From positions 1 through 28,539 of IMG/VR virus record IMGVR_UViG_3300037487_000559: a stretch of DNA of 28,539 bases; one strand, given 5' to 3'. The position numbers and the translations under genes were made by a program. How positions within the stretch are numbered: position 1 is the first letter of the stretch; each line of letters opens with the position of its first letter. Shown piece after piece: positions 21,799-28,539 of the stretch. The notes beneath the pieces are model-generated. The model had not been told where the DNA came from. It saw only the letters and a list, made by a program, of their open reading frames with translations, and did no database searches. The stretch comes from a virus.

Positions 21799-22989
21799 AT
21801 GCCTTTAGCCTCATCCAATCTGTACGGTCTTCGCTACGCTGTCGAACCTTCTTTCGGCGGCACCACGCCCACTACCGGCCTTGCTCTGCGTAACACTGGC
21901 GAGTCTCTGACTTACAGTCTGCAGACCACCACGTCGCAGGAAATTCGCTCGGATCGTCAAGTCACCGACTTGGTGCAAACCAGCGCTTCCGCTTCCGGTG
22001 GCTACAACTTTGAACTGAGCTTCAACGAGCACGATGCCCTGTTGGAAGGCGCTCTGCAAAGCACTTGGTTGGTCTACGGCACCTTGGGCGTTGGCGCGAC
22101 GTTTAGCGCGACCACCATGTCCGCTACCGCAATTAACGGCACGGGTCTGCCTATCACCAACCTTGCAGTTGGTCAGTGGTTTAAGCTGGTTGCGCCGACT
22201 ACTGCTAACGATGGTAAGTGGTTCCGTATCAGCGAGACTGTTGCACCGACTTCTACCGTAATCACGGTGAGCGCGGCCACGCCGCTGGCTGTTGTCGGCA
22301 CCAGTACCGCAAGCTGCACCATCTCTACCTCGCGCCTGAGCAACGGCGTTACACAGAAGTATTTCTCTCTGGAACGCGCTCACACGGACATCGCTCAGTT
22401 CTTCTTGTTCAAGGGTATGACGGCCAACAAGCTGTCGTTCAACTTCGCCACCGGCTCGATCGCCACCGGCACCTTGGACTTCATGGGCAAGATCGCAACT
22501 CGCACGGCCACCACTGCATTCAGTACGGCAGTGACTGCTTCTACCGCGTATGACGTGATGAATGCGGTGTCTGGTGTTGGTTACGTTCTAGAAAACAACA
22601 CTGCACTGACGGGCACCTACGTGAAGTCGATTTCTCTGGACATCGACAACGCCATGCGCGGCCAAAACGGGATCGGCTCTCTCGGCAACGTCGGTGTTGG
22701 TGCAGGCACCCTGACTGTCAGCGGCACGATGGAAGTCTATCTGGCCGATGGCGTGTTGTACGACAAGTTCCTGAACAACACCGCGACCTCGCTGACCTGG
22801 AACATTAAGGACGGCAACGGTAACGGTTACGCCTTCACGCTGCCGAAGGTCAAGTTCGGTGATGCCAAGGTTAACGCTGGCGGCTTGAACCAAGACTTGA
22901 TGTTGTCCATCCCGTTCACCGCACTGATGGATGCTGCCACCCAGAAGACGATCTTCATCGATCGGGCAGGAGTTGCAACCACGCGATAA
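21799..22989 (+). CDS. Major tail tube protein
   Basis: The 396-residue protein resembles siphophage tail tube proteins: PSFGGTTPTTGLALRNTGES near the start, IRSDRQVTDLVQTSASASGG, and repeated strands such as AQFFLFKGMTANKLSFNFAT and ending LMLSIPFTALMD. Middle residues (about 90-180) look like an inserted Ig-like or decoration domain. It has a good GGAG ribosome site, a promoter-like element upstream and a terminator downstream. It follows the tail terminator, as expected for the main tail structural protein. Confidence 0.82.
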   Translation: MPLASSNLYGLRYAVEPSFGGTTPTTGLALRNTGESLTYSLQTTTSQEIRSDRQVTDLVQTSASASGGYNFELSFNEHDALLEGALQSTWLVYGTLGVGATFSATTMSATAINGTGLPITNLAVGQWFKLVAPTTANDGKWFRISETVAPTSTVITVSAATPLAVVGTSTASCTISTSRLSNGVTQKYFSLERAHTDIAQFFLFKGMTANKLSFNFATGSIATGTLDFMGKIATRTATTAFSTAVTASTAYDVMNAVSGVGYVLENNTALTGTYVKSISLDIDNAMRGQNGIGSLGNVGVGAGTLTVSGTMEVYLADGVLYDKFLNNTATSLTWNIKDGNGNGYAFTLPKVKFGDAKVNAGGLNQDLMLSIPFTALMDAATQKTIFIDRAGVATTR

Positions 22990-23004
22990 GCGCGGCTGCG
23001 AACA

Positions 23005-24897
23005 TCAAACGGCACCTTCGGGTGCCGTTTTGTTTTCCCACACCCATTTGGTTAGGCCACAGTCATACACACGGTAATAACCGTTGGCTTCACAGTTCTC
23101 TCGTTCTGTTTTTGTCGCATCGTAGTTATCGCCAAACATCACCTTCAAGTCTTTGTGTTGAAACTTGGACTTGTGCAGGCGACATCGGGCTGCTTTATCA
23201 ACATAGCTGTAATTTGGCCCGTATACTTTGGACTTGGTAAACCCGAGATGTATATACGTTGACCCCGTAAACAATCGGTTATCTGAGAAAGACACAACCC
23301 GTTTTGCCCCAGTAACAACAATAAGTTTTTTGAAAAGTCTGCTCGCTCCACCCACCACATTCTCACAAGAAGCAAAGCGTGCTAGTTCAAAATCAGCGCC
23401 GATCAGCGCCGATCTTGCACTACCTCGTTTTGAAAATGTCATACATGCAATCAATACGTTATTGGAAAACAGACCGTAGTTTGTACCTGATCGATACGCA
23501 CCTTGAATATGATGAGTATCGTAAAATTCGTCGGCAGCAGATTGAGCAACTTCGTCAATTTCACACTTGCGAGCAAAGACTCGAAATGGTCGTTTGACAC
23601 CGATCAGGTTCATAAGAAAGCTATCGACAGCACACCATCTCGATTCAATCTCATCAGAAAAGAATTGAATTAGTCGTATGCCGTTTTTTTCAGCAAGCTG
23701 CGCTTTGTCGAGATGAACACTGCTGTTTTTGCGGTATCTTTGTGAGTGATAAAATAAACCGTTATATTCAATACCGATGTTGTAATCAGGTAAAAACACA
23801 TCAATCTCATGTCTGGTGTTCCCAAGCTTATAGTTACGCTCAGTTCTTACACAAAATCTTTCTAAGAACTCGCTGATTTTGATCTGTGGTTTTGAGTCTT
23901 TAAGTGTGCCGCATGTTGGACAACCATCACCCCTACTCACATGACCAATCGCCAACTGCGAAAAGACGCCATGAGTCTGACAAACTATAGATACCTTACC
24001 TTTCATTTGAGTATATGACAAACTATCGTATGAATACACCATACCGTGTGTCTGACGAGCCCGTTTTTCAAATTCATCAAATCTGATAACCTGATTTAAA
24101 GTTCGACGTTTTAATGAACACTTCGGACATTCTGTATTTATACTTAACGTAAATTTGTTGGTTGTAAATTCGCCATGTTCAGAACAATTCAGAGCAACTC
24201 GTCGATCACTCGTACTTACATATGTTAAGTTTGATGGGACTCTTTCGAGTATCTGGTCCTCGGTTAGTTTTCTATAATTGTTCTTTTCATTATTCGCACA
24301 CTTAGGACAACCACTACCTTGTAGATGAGTTATCGCCGTCTGTAAAAACGAACCGTGGACCTTACATACAATTTCGATATGTTCAGTAGAACTACTATAA
24401 GTTGCGCGTGAGTAATCATAACGATCACCGTGGGTGGACGTTGCACGAGCGACAAATTCAGACGTGTCCATCTTGTGCGCACCTGCACGCGCATCAATAC
24501 CGCATTTTGCACAAGCGTATTTTGATGCGTTGATGAGGCTATTGGTTTTGACCGAGCCATCTCCGTGCTTTTCACAACGCACAGTAATCATGGAGTTTGC
24601 GTTTTTATATTCGCGCTCGATGTGTGGATATGTTATGTGGTCAAAAGCGGGTAGACGGAGGCGAATGTCATCCAGCGAAAGCACGCGCTCCTTGGACAAC
24701 TTCTCATTGGTGCAAAACCTGCATCCACCATTTAAATAAAGGGACGCGGGTGCGATCTCAAAGAATCCATGTGTCAGACACCGCACCCGGACCTTTGACG
24801 TGGCTCCCCGGTAGACCGACTCGCTCAGGTCATAGCGAGAGCCGTGTACGGCATTAACCTTGGCGACAAATTCGGATTGTGTCAGCTTTTTACTCAT
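23005..24897 (-). CDS. Second zinc-ribbon, Vsr-like homing endonuclease (paralogue)
   Basis: The 630-residue protein has the same architecture as the 17280 gene: five zinc-ribbon modules (CxxHG and CxxC pairs between residues 8 and 330), then an EDxHD-type nuclease domain (HEIDVFLP with D366, H384, H395, FSDE with D415) and a shared C-terminal domain (HHIQGAYRSG, FASCENVVGGASRLFK, SFSDNRLF). The spacing from first to last catalytic Asp is 49 residues in both proteins. The C-terminal half is more conserved than the recognition modules. The start at 24897 (MSKKL) is chosen over an upstream ATG at 24954 because the intervening residues do not match the paralogue and a promoter lies between. The last residues run through the terminator at 23007-23035. 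Confidence 0.85.
   Translation of the reverse strand: MSKKLTQSEFVAKVNAVHGSRYDLSESVYRGATSKVRVRCLTHGFFEIAPASLYLNGGCRFCTNEKLSKERVLSLDDIRLRLPAFDHITYPHIEREYKNANSMITVRCEKHGDGSVKTNSLINASKYACAKCGIDARAGAHKMDTSEFVARATSTHGDRYDYSRATYSSSTEHIEIVCKVHGSFLQTAITHLQGSGCPKCANNEKNNYRKLTEDQILERVPSNLTYVSTSDRRVALNCSEHGEFTTNKFTLSINTECPKCSLKRRTLNQVIRFDEFEKRARQTHGMVYSYDSLSYTQMKGKVSIVCQTHGVFSQLAIGHVSRGDGCPTCGTLKDSKPQIKISEFLERFCVRTERNYKLGNTRHEIDVFLPDYNIGIEYNGLFYHSQRYRKNSSVHLDKAQLAEKNGIRLIQFFSDEIESRWCAVDSFLMNLIGVKRPFRVFARKCEIDEVAQSAADEFYDTHHIQGAYRSGTNYGLFSNNVLIACMTFSKRGSARSALIGADFELARFASCENVVGGASRLFKKLIVVTGAKRVVSFSDNRLFTGSTYIHLGFTKSKVYGPNYSYVDKAARCRLHKSKFQHKDLKVMFGDNYDATKTERENCEANGYYRVYDCGLTKWVWENKTAPEGAV
23007..23035. 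terminator. Bidirectional terminator between tail tube and minus-strand gene
   Basis: AAACGGCACC (23007-23016), a TTCG loop and GGTGCCGTTT (23021-23030) form a 10-bp stem followed by T-rich sequence. On the minus strand, the last codons of the convergent homing gene run through this hairpin. Confidence 0.9.
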
Positions 24898-24928
24898 CGT
24901 CAATATCCATGTGAATGTGTTTGACACA

Positions 24929-24956
24929 AGTGTACCACAACAAAAATGTTGCACAA
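24929..24956 (-). promoter_or_regulatory. Minus-strand promoter for the second homing endonuclease
   Basis: On the minus strand, TTGTGC (24951-24956) and TACACT (24929-24934) are 16 bp apart. The transcript would begin near 24922, about 24 nt before the start codon. The ribosome site is weak. Confidence 0.4.
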
Positions 24957-24970
24957 TGTTTGCGCAACAT
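24946..24970. repeat. 7-bp inverted repeat in the divergent intergenic region
   Basis: ATGTTGC (24946-24952) and GCAACAT (24964-24970) are perfect inverted repeats separated by 11 bp. One arm overlaps the minus-strand -35. The rest of the 24898-25061 gap holds no gene I can support. Forward transcription must resume somewhere here, but no convincing plus-strand promoter is visible. Confidence 0.45.
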
Positions 24971-25061
24971 AAAAAAATGTGATACCGTCATAAGCACAAT
25001 CTATCCAAGATTGGTAGTTGATGTTCCACCACCTTAGACACTGTTATGAGAGGATGTAAAA

Positions 25062-25463
25062 ATGGGCCTGAATGTATTCACTGAGTATGCAACCAATGAG
25101 AAAGCCGAAATTGAAGGCACGATCATGGAGGTTGGCGAAGCAAAGTTGACGATCGCTCGTATCGGCAACAAGAAGTATTCCCGCAAGCTGTCCAAACTGT
25201 ATGAACGCAATCGGAAGTTGCTTGAGCGCAAAGACGACTCTGCCGATGCTCTGTCTGACAAGATCATGATTGAAGTTCTGTCGGAAACGATCCTGCTGGG
25301 TTGGGAAGGCATTGACGACGAAGACGGCAAGCCGATGCCTTACAGCAAAGAGAACGCAGTCAAGTTGCTTGGCCTGAAGGATTTCCGCAAGGTGATCATG
25401 GAACTGGCCGGCGATGATGCTGAGTTCAAAGCCCACAAGGATGTGGAAGTGGGAAACGACTAA
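25062..25463 (+). CDS. Tail assembly chaperone, G-like
   Basis: The 133-residue acidic, helical protein (VFTEYATNEKAEIEGTIMEV, then LSETILLGWEGIDDEDGKPM) has the size, position and features of lambda gpG-type chaperones, which hold the tape measure protein during tail assembly. AGAGGA lies upstream. Three codons before its stop is a -1 slippery heptamer (25451-25457), which leads into the next frame. The motif LGWEGIDDEDGKPMPYS is typical of these chaperones. Confidence 0.85.
   Translation: MGLNVFTEYATNEKAEIEGTIMEVGEAKLTIARIGNKKYSRKLSKLYERNRKLLERKDDSADALSDKIMIEVLSETILLGWEGIDDEDGKPMPYSKENAVKLLGLKDFRKVIMELAGDDAEFKAHKDVEVGND
25451..25457 (+). other. -1 ribosomal frameshift site GGGAAAC
   Basis: The heptamer is in the correct X XXY YYZ register for the upstream frame (G-GGA-AAC). 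After slippage the ribosome reads CGA CTA ACG GAG TAC ATG, entering the downstream frame with no stop between. The fusion would be 132 upstream residues plus 112 downstream ones, 244 in all. Lambda uses GGGAAAG for its G/GT pair. A stimulatory structure was not identified. Confidence 0.8.
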
Positions 25464-25471
25464 CGGAGTAC

Positions 25472-25795
25472 ATGGCGTGGCGCCTGGAGTGGGGATCACG
25501 GTTGGAGTTTCTGAACGAGATTGAAGAGAACACAGGTATCACGCCTTCCGGTCTGACAAACAGACCAGAGTTACAGAGTGAAGATGTTGAATATGTGAAC
25601 ATCTTCTGGACACTGCACGCAGGGCGCAGTTACGGGATGGCAGGAGCACTACCATTACAAATATCGGAGATCGATGCGTACTACCGATTGACCGATGAAG
25701 TGGATTCAGAAGAACGTACAAGAGGCTTGATGTTTATGCAGCGCATGGATCAGGTGTATTTGGAACACGCGAATAAAAAGGCGGACAAGCCATGA
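25472..25795 (+). CDS. T-like extension of the tail assembly chaperone
   Basis: This 107-residue frame is open upstream to the slippery site and most likely is translated only as the C-terminal part of the frameshift fusion. Its own ATG has GGAG just 3 nt away, too close for efficient initiation. The sequence (WGSRLEFLNEIEENTGITPS, then YVNIFWTLHAGRSYGMAGAL) resembles C-terminal chaperone extensions that recruit tail tube subunits. Its end overlaps the tape measure start by 4 nt. Confidence 0.75.
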   Translation: MAWRLEWGSRLEFLNEIEENTGITPSGLTNRPELQSEDVEYVNIFWTLHAGRSYGMAGALPLQISEIDAYYRLTDEVDSEERTRGLMFMQRMDQVYLEHANKKADKP

Positions 25796-28539
25796 GTGAA
25801 ACTGCGTCAACTCTTGTATTAGCGGTAGACAGTGGGCCTGCAATAGTTTCACTGGAGAAGTTTGAAACTAAGATTGTTGCAGTCAAATCAAACCTAGAAA
25901 GCCTTCTTGCGCTAGTTGACCAGAACAAGAAGGTCACCGGGTTTGACAAACTTGAGGCCGAACTGAAACGCGTTCAGGCACAACTCAAAGCTTCTGAATC
26001 AAGCGCAACCGCACTGAAAGCTGAACTTGATGCCGTCACCCATGCTGGTTCTAGCATGGGTGACGGCATCAAGAAGGGTGCGGCTGAAGCCAATGCTGCA
26101 ATGACGCAGATGGTGGCCGGTACGAAAGCCGCAGAAGCTTCGTTGTCTGCCGACGTGATCGCGATGCGCAAAGCACAGTCTGCAAACGTAGCGTCAGAGA
26201 GCGCAAAGCAATTAAAGATTGTGCAGGACAGAATCGCTGCCCAACGAGCGGCCGAGGTCGCTGCCGTTTCCGATCGCGAGGCTATTCTCAAGGCTCAGAC
26301 TGCGGCGCTTGCAACTGAAAGCGCCAAGCAGTTAAAGACTGTGCAGGAGAAGCTGATTGCCCAACGAGCGGCCGAGGCCGCTGCCGTTTCCGATCGCGAG
26401 GCTATTCTCAAGGCTCAGACTGCGGCGCTTGCAACTGAAAGCGCCAAGCAGTTAAAGACGATTCAGGACAGGATCGCTGCAGAACGTGCGGCTGAAGCCT
26501 CTTTGGCTGCTGACAGACTCGCCAAGATGCGCGAACAATCCGCCGCACTTGCGACTGAAAGCGCCAGACAGTTGAAGATAACGCAAGACAGAATTGCTGC
26601 TCAACGTGCGGCTGAAGCTGCGGTACAGGCTGACAGAGCGGCAATCCAGCAGGCGCGTGATGTTGAAATACATCAGATGGCATCTGCAAAGCGCATTGCT
26701 ATTCAGGAGCAGGAGTACGCAATTTGGAAGAAGCTACAAGATAAGAGAATTGCGGATTCAGCAGCCACAGAAGCAGCCCTTTGGAAGAATGCCTCATTCG
26801 CAGCGGCCTCACCAGCATCGCGCCTGACCACTGGCCGCGCCGCTGCTGCTGCGTCCAGTGTTGGTCTTTCCGACGCAGCGATTGTTGAGAAATATGGCAC
26901 CGCAGCACTGGTTGCCAGCAAGAACCTGACTGCACTTGAGGCAGCAGCAATTGCTCACGCCAAAGCGCAGGCGGCTGGGACAGCAACTACAAATACCGCA
27001 ACATCAGCCCTACATAGGTGGATTGCAGCGCAACGCGATGCTCACGATGCTGCTCGCGGATTGTCTGGCGCCCTCGGTGGACTGTGGATGACATACGGCC
27101 AGATGATTCCGATGATGGCTGGTTTTGCTATTGCGTCTTCGATGAAATCGGCAGTTATTGAAGGTAAGAACTTCGAGTATCAGATGAAGTTCGTCCAGGT
27201 TGTGACTGGTGAGACTGACGCTGAGATGCGCAAATTGTCAACGTCGCTCACCCATCTGGCCACTAGCAGTATGTTTAGCCCGTTGGAGATGGCATCTGGT
27301 CTACGAATCCTTTCACAAGCAGGTTTGGACGCTCAGAAATCTCTTGCTGTGCTTCCTACGGTAATGGCTCTGGCAACTCTTGGTGAAACGGATATGACCA
27401 CCGCTGCTGAGACAGCTACTGGTGCGATGTACGCATTCGGATTACAAATATCTGACGTGTCACACATTGGGGACGTTATCGCCAAGGCTGCTGCCATATC
27501 TATAACAAGTGTCGATTCAATGGCACAGTCTATGAAGCAGGCTAGCACTGTAGCGCAGCAATACGACGTTTCACTTGGCGAAACTGCTGCTGCACTTGTA
27601 GCTTTGGCAGAACGTAATATTAAAGGTCAGTCTGCAGGTACGGCTTTTAGAAACATGATGAACGAGTTGTCAAGTCCGACGCAAAAGGCTCAGCGTGCAA
27701 TGGATAAACTCGGCCTATCTATGTACGACAGCTCCGGTAACGCAAAGAATCTATCGTTAGTAATGAATGAGCTTAGAGTAAAACTCGCTGCTTACGATAA
27801 AGAATCGCAAAATCTTTTAACTTCTCAAATATTCGGAGAACGTGGTAACAAGGCTGCGCAAGCTGTGCTTTCAAGAAACGCAGAAGCATGGAAAGCTTTG
27901 ATGAAAGACATTGAGGATTCAAATGGGTTCCTCACTAAAGGTATGATTGAGCTTAGTAATACTGTAGAAGGTAGATTCAAAAATCTATGGAGCACTATAC
28001 ACGCATCAATACATGAGGCTTATAAGGGAAGTGAGCAAGGTTTATTAGACCTGGCAAAAGCGTTAAAAGGTGCATTTACATCAGACGCTTTTGTAAGCGG
28101 GATAAAAGCTTTAGCGTCTTGGCTAATGACGCTAACTAAGCTATTAGTGGAAAACTTCGATGTTATTGTTTTACTAACTAAAGCGTACTTAGGTTTTCAC
28201 ATCGGTAGAGCAGCCCTTGCTCTGTTGATTCCTGTTGTTACTAATGTGGCATCAGCTTTTGTATATTTGAGGACGGTTACTTTAGCCGCAATGGCAACGC
28301 AGGCTGGATGGCAAGGATTTACATTCTTATTAACTCAGTATGGTGCGGCAGGAGCAATTGCTTCTTCCGCACTACTTGGGCTAACTGGTGCTGTTACAGG
28401 AGTTAGGGCAGCAGCCATTGCACTCAACGCTGCATTACTTGCAAACCCAATCGGTTGGATTACCGTTCTAATCGGAGCAATGTCAACTGCATTGATATTT
28501 CTTAAAAATAAACATACAGAATTACATGTTGAAGTTAGG
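25792..28539 (+). CDS. Tape measure protein, C-terminus cut by window end
   Basis: At least 916 residues are encoded with no stop before the right edge. Residues about 30-300 are helical and coiled-coil-like, including four 40-residue repeats (136-295). The region from about 420 contains the TP901-type tape measure core (EGKNFEYQMKFVQVVTG, then ALAERNIKGQSAGTAFRNMM, then SQIFGERGNKAAQAVLSRNA). Hydrophobic segments follow (about 785-910), as expected for a protein that can insert into the host membrane. It determines tail length and is chaperoned by the two upstream products. Base use becomes more AT-rich after about 27580. An inverted repeat at 26026-26073 lies within it. Confidence 0.9.
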   Translation, partial: MSETASTLVLAVDSGPAIVSLEKFETKIVAVKSNLESLLALVDQNKKVTGFDKLEAELKRVQAQLKASESSATALKAELDAVTHAGSSMGDGIKKGAAEANAAMTQMVAGTKAAEASLSADVIAMRKAQSANVASESAKQLKIVQDRIAAQRAAEVAAVSDREAILKAQTAALATESAKQLKTVQEKLIAQRAAEAAAVSDREAILKAQTAALATESAKQLKTIQDRIAAERAAEASLAADRLAKMREQSAALATESARQLKITQDRIAAQRAAEAAVQADRAAIQQARDVEIHQMASAKRIAIQEQEYAIWKKLQDKRIADSAATEAALWKNASFAAASPASRLTTGRAAAAASSVGLSDAAIVEKYGTAALVASKNLTALEAAAIAHAKAQAAGTATTNTATSALHRWIAAQRDAHDAARGLSGALGGLWMTYGQMIPMMAGFAIASSMKSAVIEGKNFEYQMKFVQVVTGETDAEMRKLSTSLTHLATSSMFSPLEMASGLRILSQAGLDAQKSLAVLPTVMALATLGETDMTTAAETATGAMYAFGLQISDVSHIGDVIAKAAAISITSVDSMAQSMKQASTVAQQYDVSLGETAAALVALAERNIKGQSAGTAFRNMMNELSSPTQKAQRAMDKLGLSMYDSSGNAKNLSLVMNELRVKLAAYDKESQNLLTSQIFGERGNKAAQAVLSRNAEAWKALMKDIEDSNGFLTKGMIELSNTVEGRFKNLWSTIHASIHEAYKGSEQGLLDLAKALKGAFTSDAFVSGIKALASWLMTLTKLLVENFDVIVLLTKAYLGFHIGRAALALLIPVVTNVASAFVYLRTVTLAAMATQAGWQGFTFLLTQYGAAGAIASSALLGLTGAVTGVRAAAIALNAALLANPIGWITVLIGAMSTALIFLKNKHTELHVEVR
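26026..26073. repeat. Perfect 21-bp inverted repeat in the tape measure gene
   Basis: The arms at 26026-26046 and 26053-26073 are exact reverse complements (beginning CTTGATGCCGTCACC and ending GGTGACGGCATCAAG), with a 6-nt loop (GGTTCT). It lies in codons 79-94. There is no T-run after it. Confidence 0.95.
26197..26676 (+). repeat. Four tandem 120-bp repeats (40 residues each) in tape measure
   Basis: Units begin at 26197, 26317, 26437 and 26557. Each starts ESAKQLK or ESARQLK, then (V/I/T)Q and (R/K)(I/L)(A/I)A(Q/E)RAAE. The second halves of units 1 and 2 are almost identical in DNA (about 78 bp with one difference), indicating a recent duplication. Unit 4 diverges at its end. The helical, heptad-like units would lengthen the tail in fixed steps. 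Confidence 0.9.

Noticed and set aside
23392-23411. Tandem 10-bp duplication ATCAGCGCCG in the minus-strand homing gene
   Set aside because: Alignment with the paralogue shows no length difference there, so it is not a frameshifting duplication.
24898-24954. Longer start of the minus-strand homing endonuclease at 24954
   Set aside because: The extra 19 residues do not match the paralogue and would overlap the likely promoter; the ATG at 24897 fits the module boundary.
1777-25049. TTGACA-like box and CTGTTA or CTATTA 17 bp later, before small terminase (1777-1809), protease (14012-14044) and tail chaperone (25017-25049)
   Set aside because: If used as promoters the transcripts would begin on or after the ribosome site or start codon in all three cases, so the resemblance is probably chance.

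Overview
The window is part of the genome of a tailed double-stranded DNA phage or prophage with a siphovirus-type long tail. It shows a GpA-type large terminase, portal, capsid protease with nested scaffold, decoration protein, major capsid protein, connector proteins, a tail terminator, a tail tube protein, frameshifted tail chaperones and a tape measure protein. An Rz/Rz1 spanin pair points to a Gram-negative host. Composition by eye is near 50% GC, so a proteobacterial host is likely, but the host cannot be named from sequence alone.

Layout. 1-110: a 37-bp repeat array with two dyads per unit, possibly running off the left edge. 205-3913: a ribbon-helix-helix protein, a protein with several HTH-like segments, then small and large terminase. 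3914-4696: two hairpins and an HNH homing endonuclease. 4748-6283: portal. 6302-9420: lysis cassette with an intein-split M15 endolysin, a small SNase-fold nuclease, holin candidates and Rz with embedded Rz1. 9420-14005: small conserved phage proteins around an 829-residue fibre-like protein with 22 copies of a 21-residue repeat. 14041-17159: protease/scaffold, decoration, major capsid, ended by a strong terminator. 17280-19163: a large zinc-ribbon homing endonuclease. 19231-21720: connectors and tail completion. 21799-22989: tail tube. 23005-24897 (minus strand): a second, paralogous homing endonuclease. 25062-28539: tail chaperones with a -1 slippery site and the tape measure protein, cut by the right edge.

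Four homing elements (HNH gene, intein, two large zinc-ribbon endonucleases) occupy about 5.3 kb, roughly 19% of the window. Each free-standing one sits between structural modules. The lysis cassette and fibre genes lie between portal and capsid protease, which is not the usual order.

The most promising observations are: (i) a LAGLIDADG-like intein that splits an endolysin just before its zinc-binding core; (ii) a 34-bp promoter-like element (TATGGTTGCAT-N17-TATGGT) found ahead of both the portal and the tail tube gene; (iii) two homing endonucleases with parallel five-module zinc-ribbon arrays; and (iv) a perfect 21-bp inverted repeat inside the tape measure gene. All functions are inferred from sequence pattern and gene order; no database search was run.
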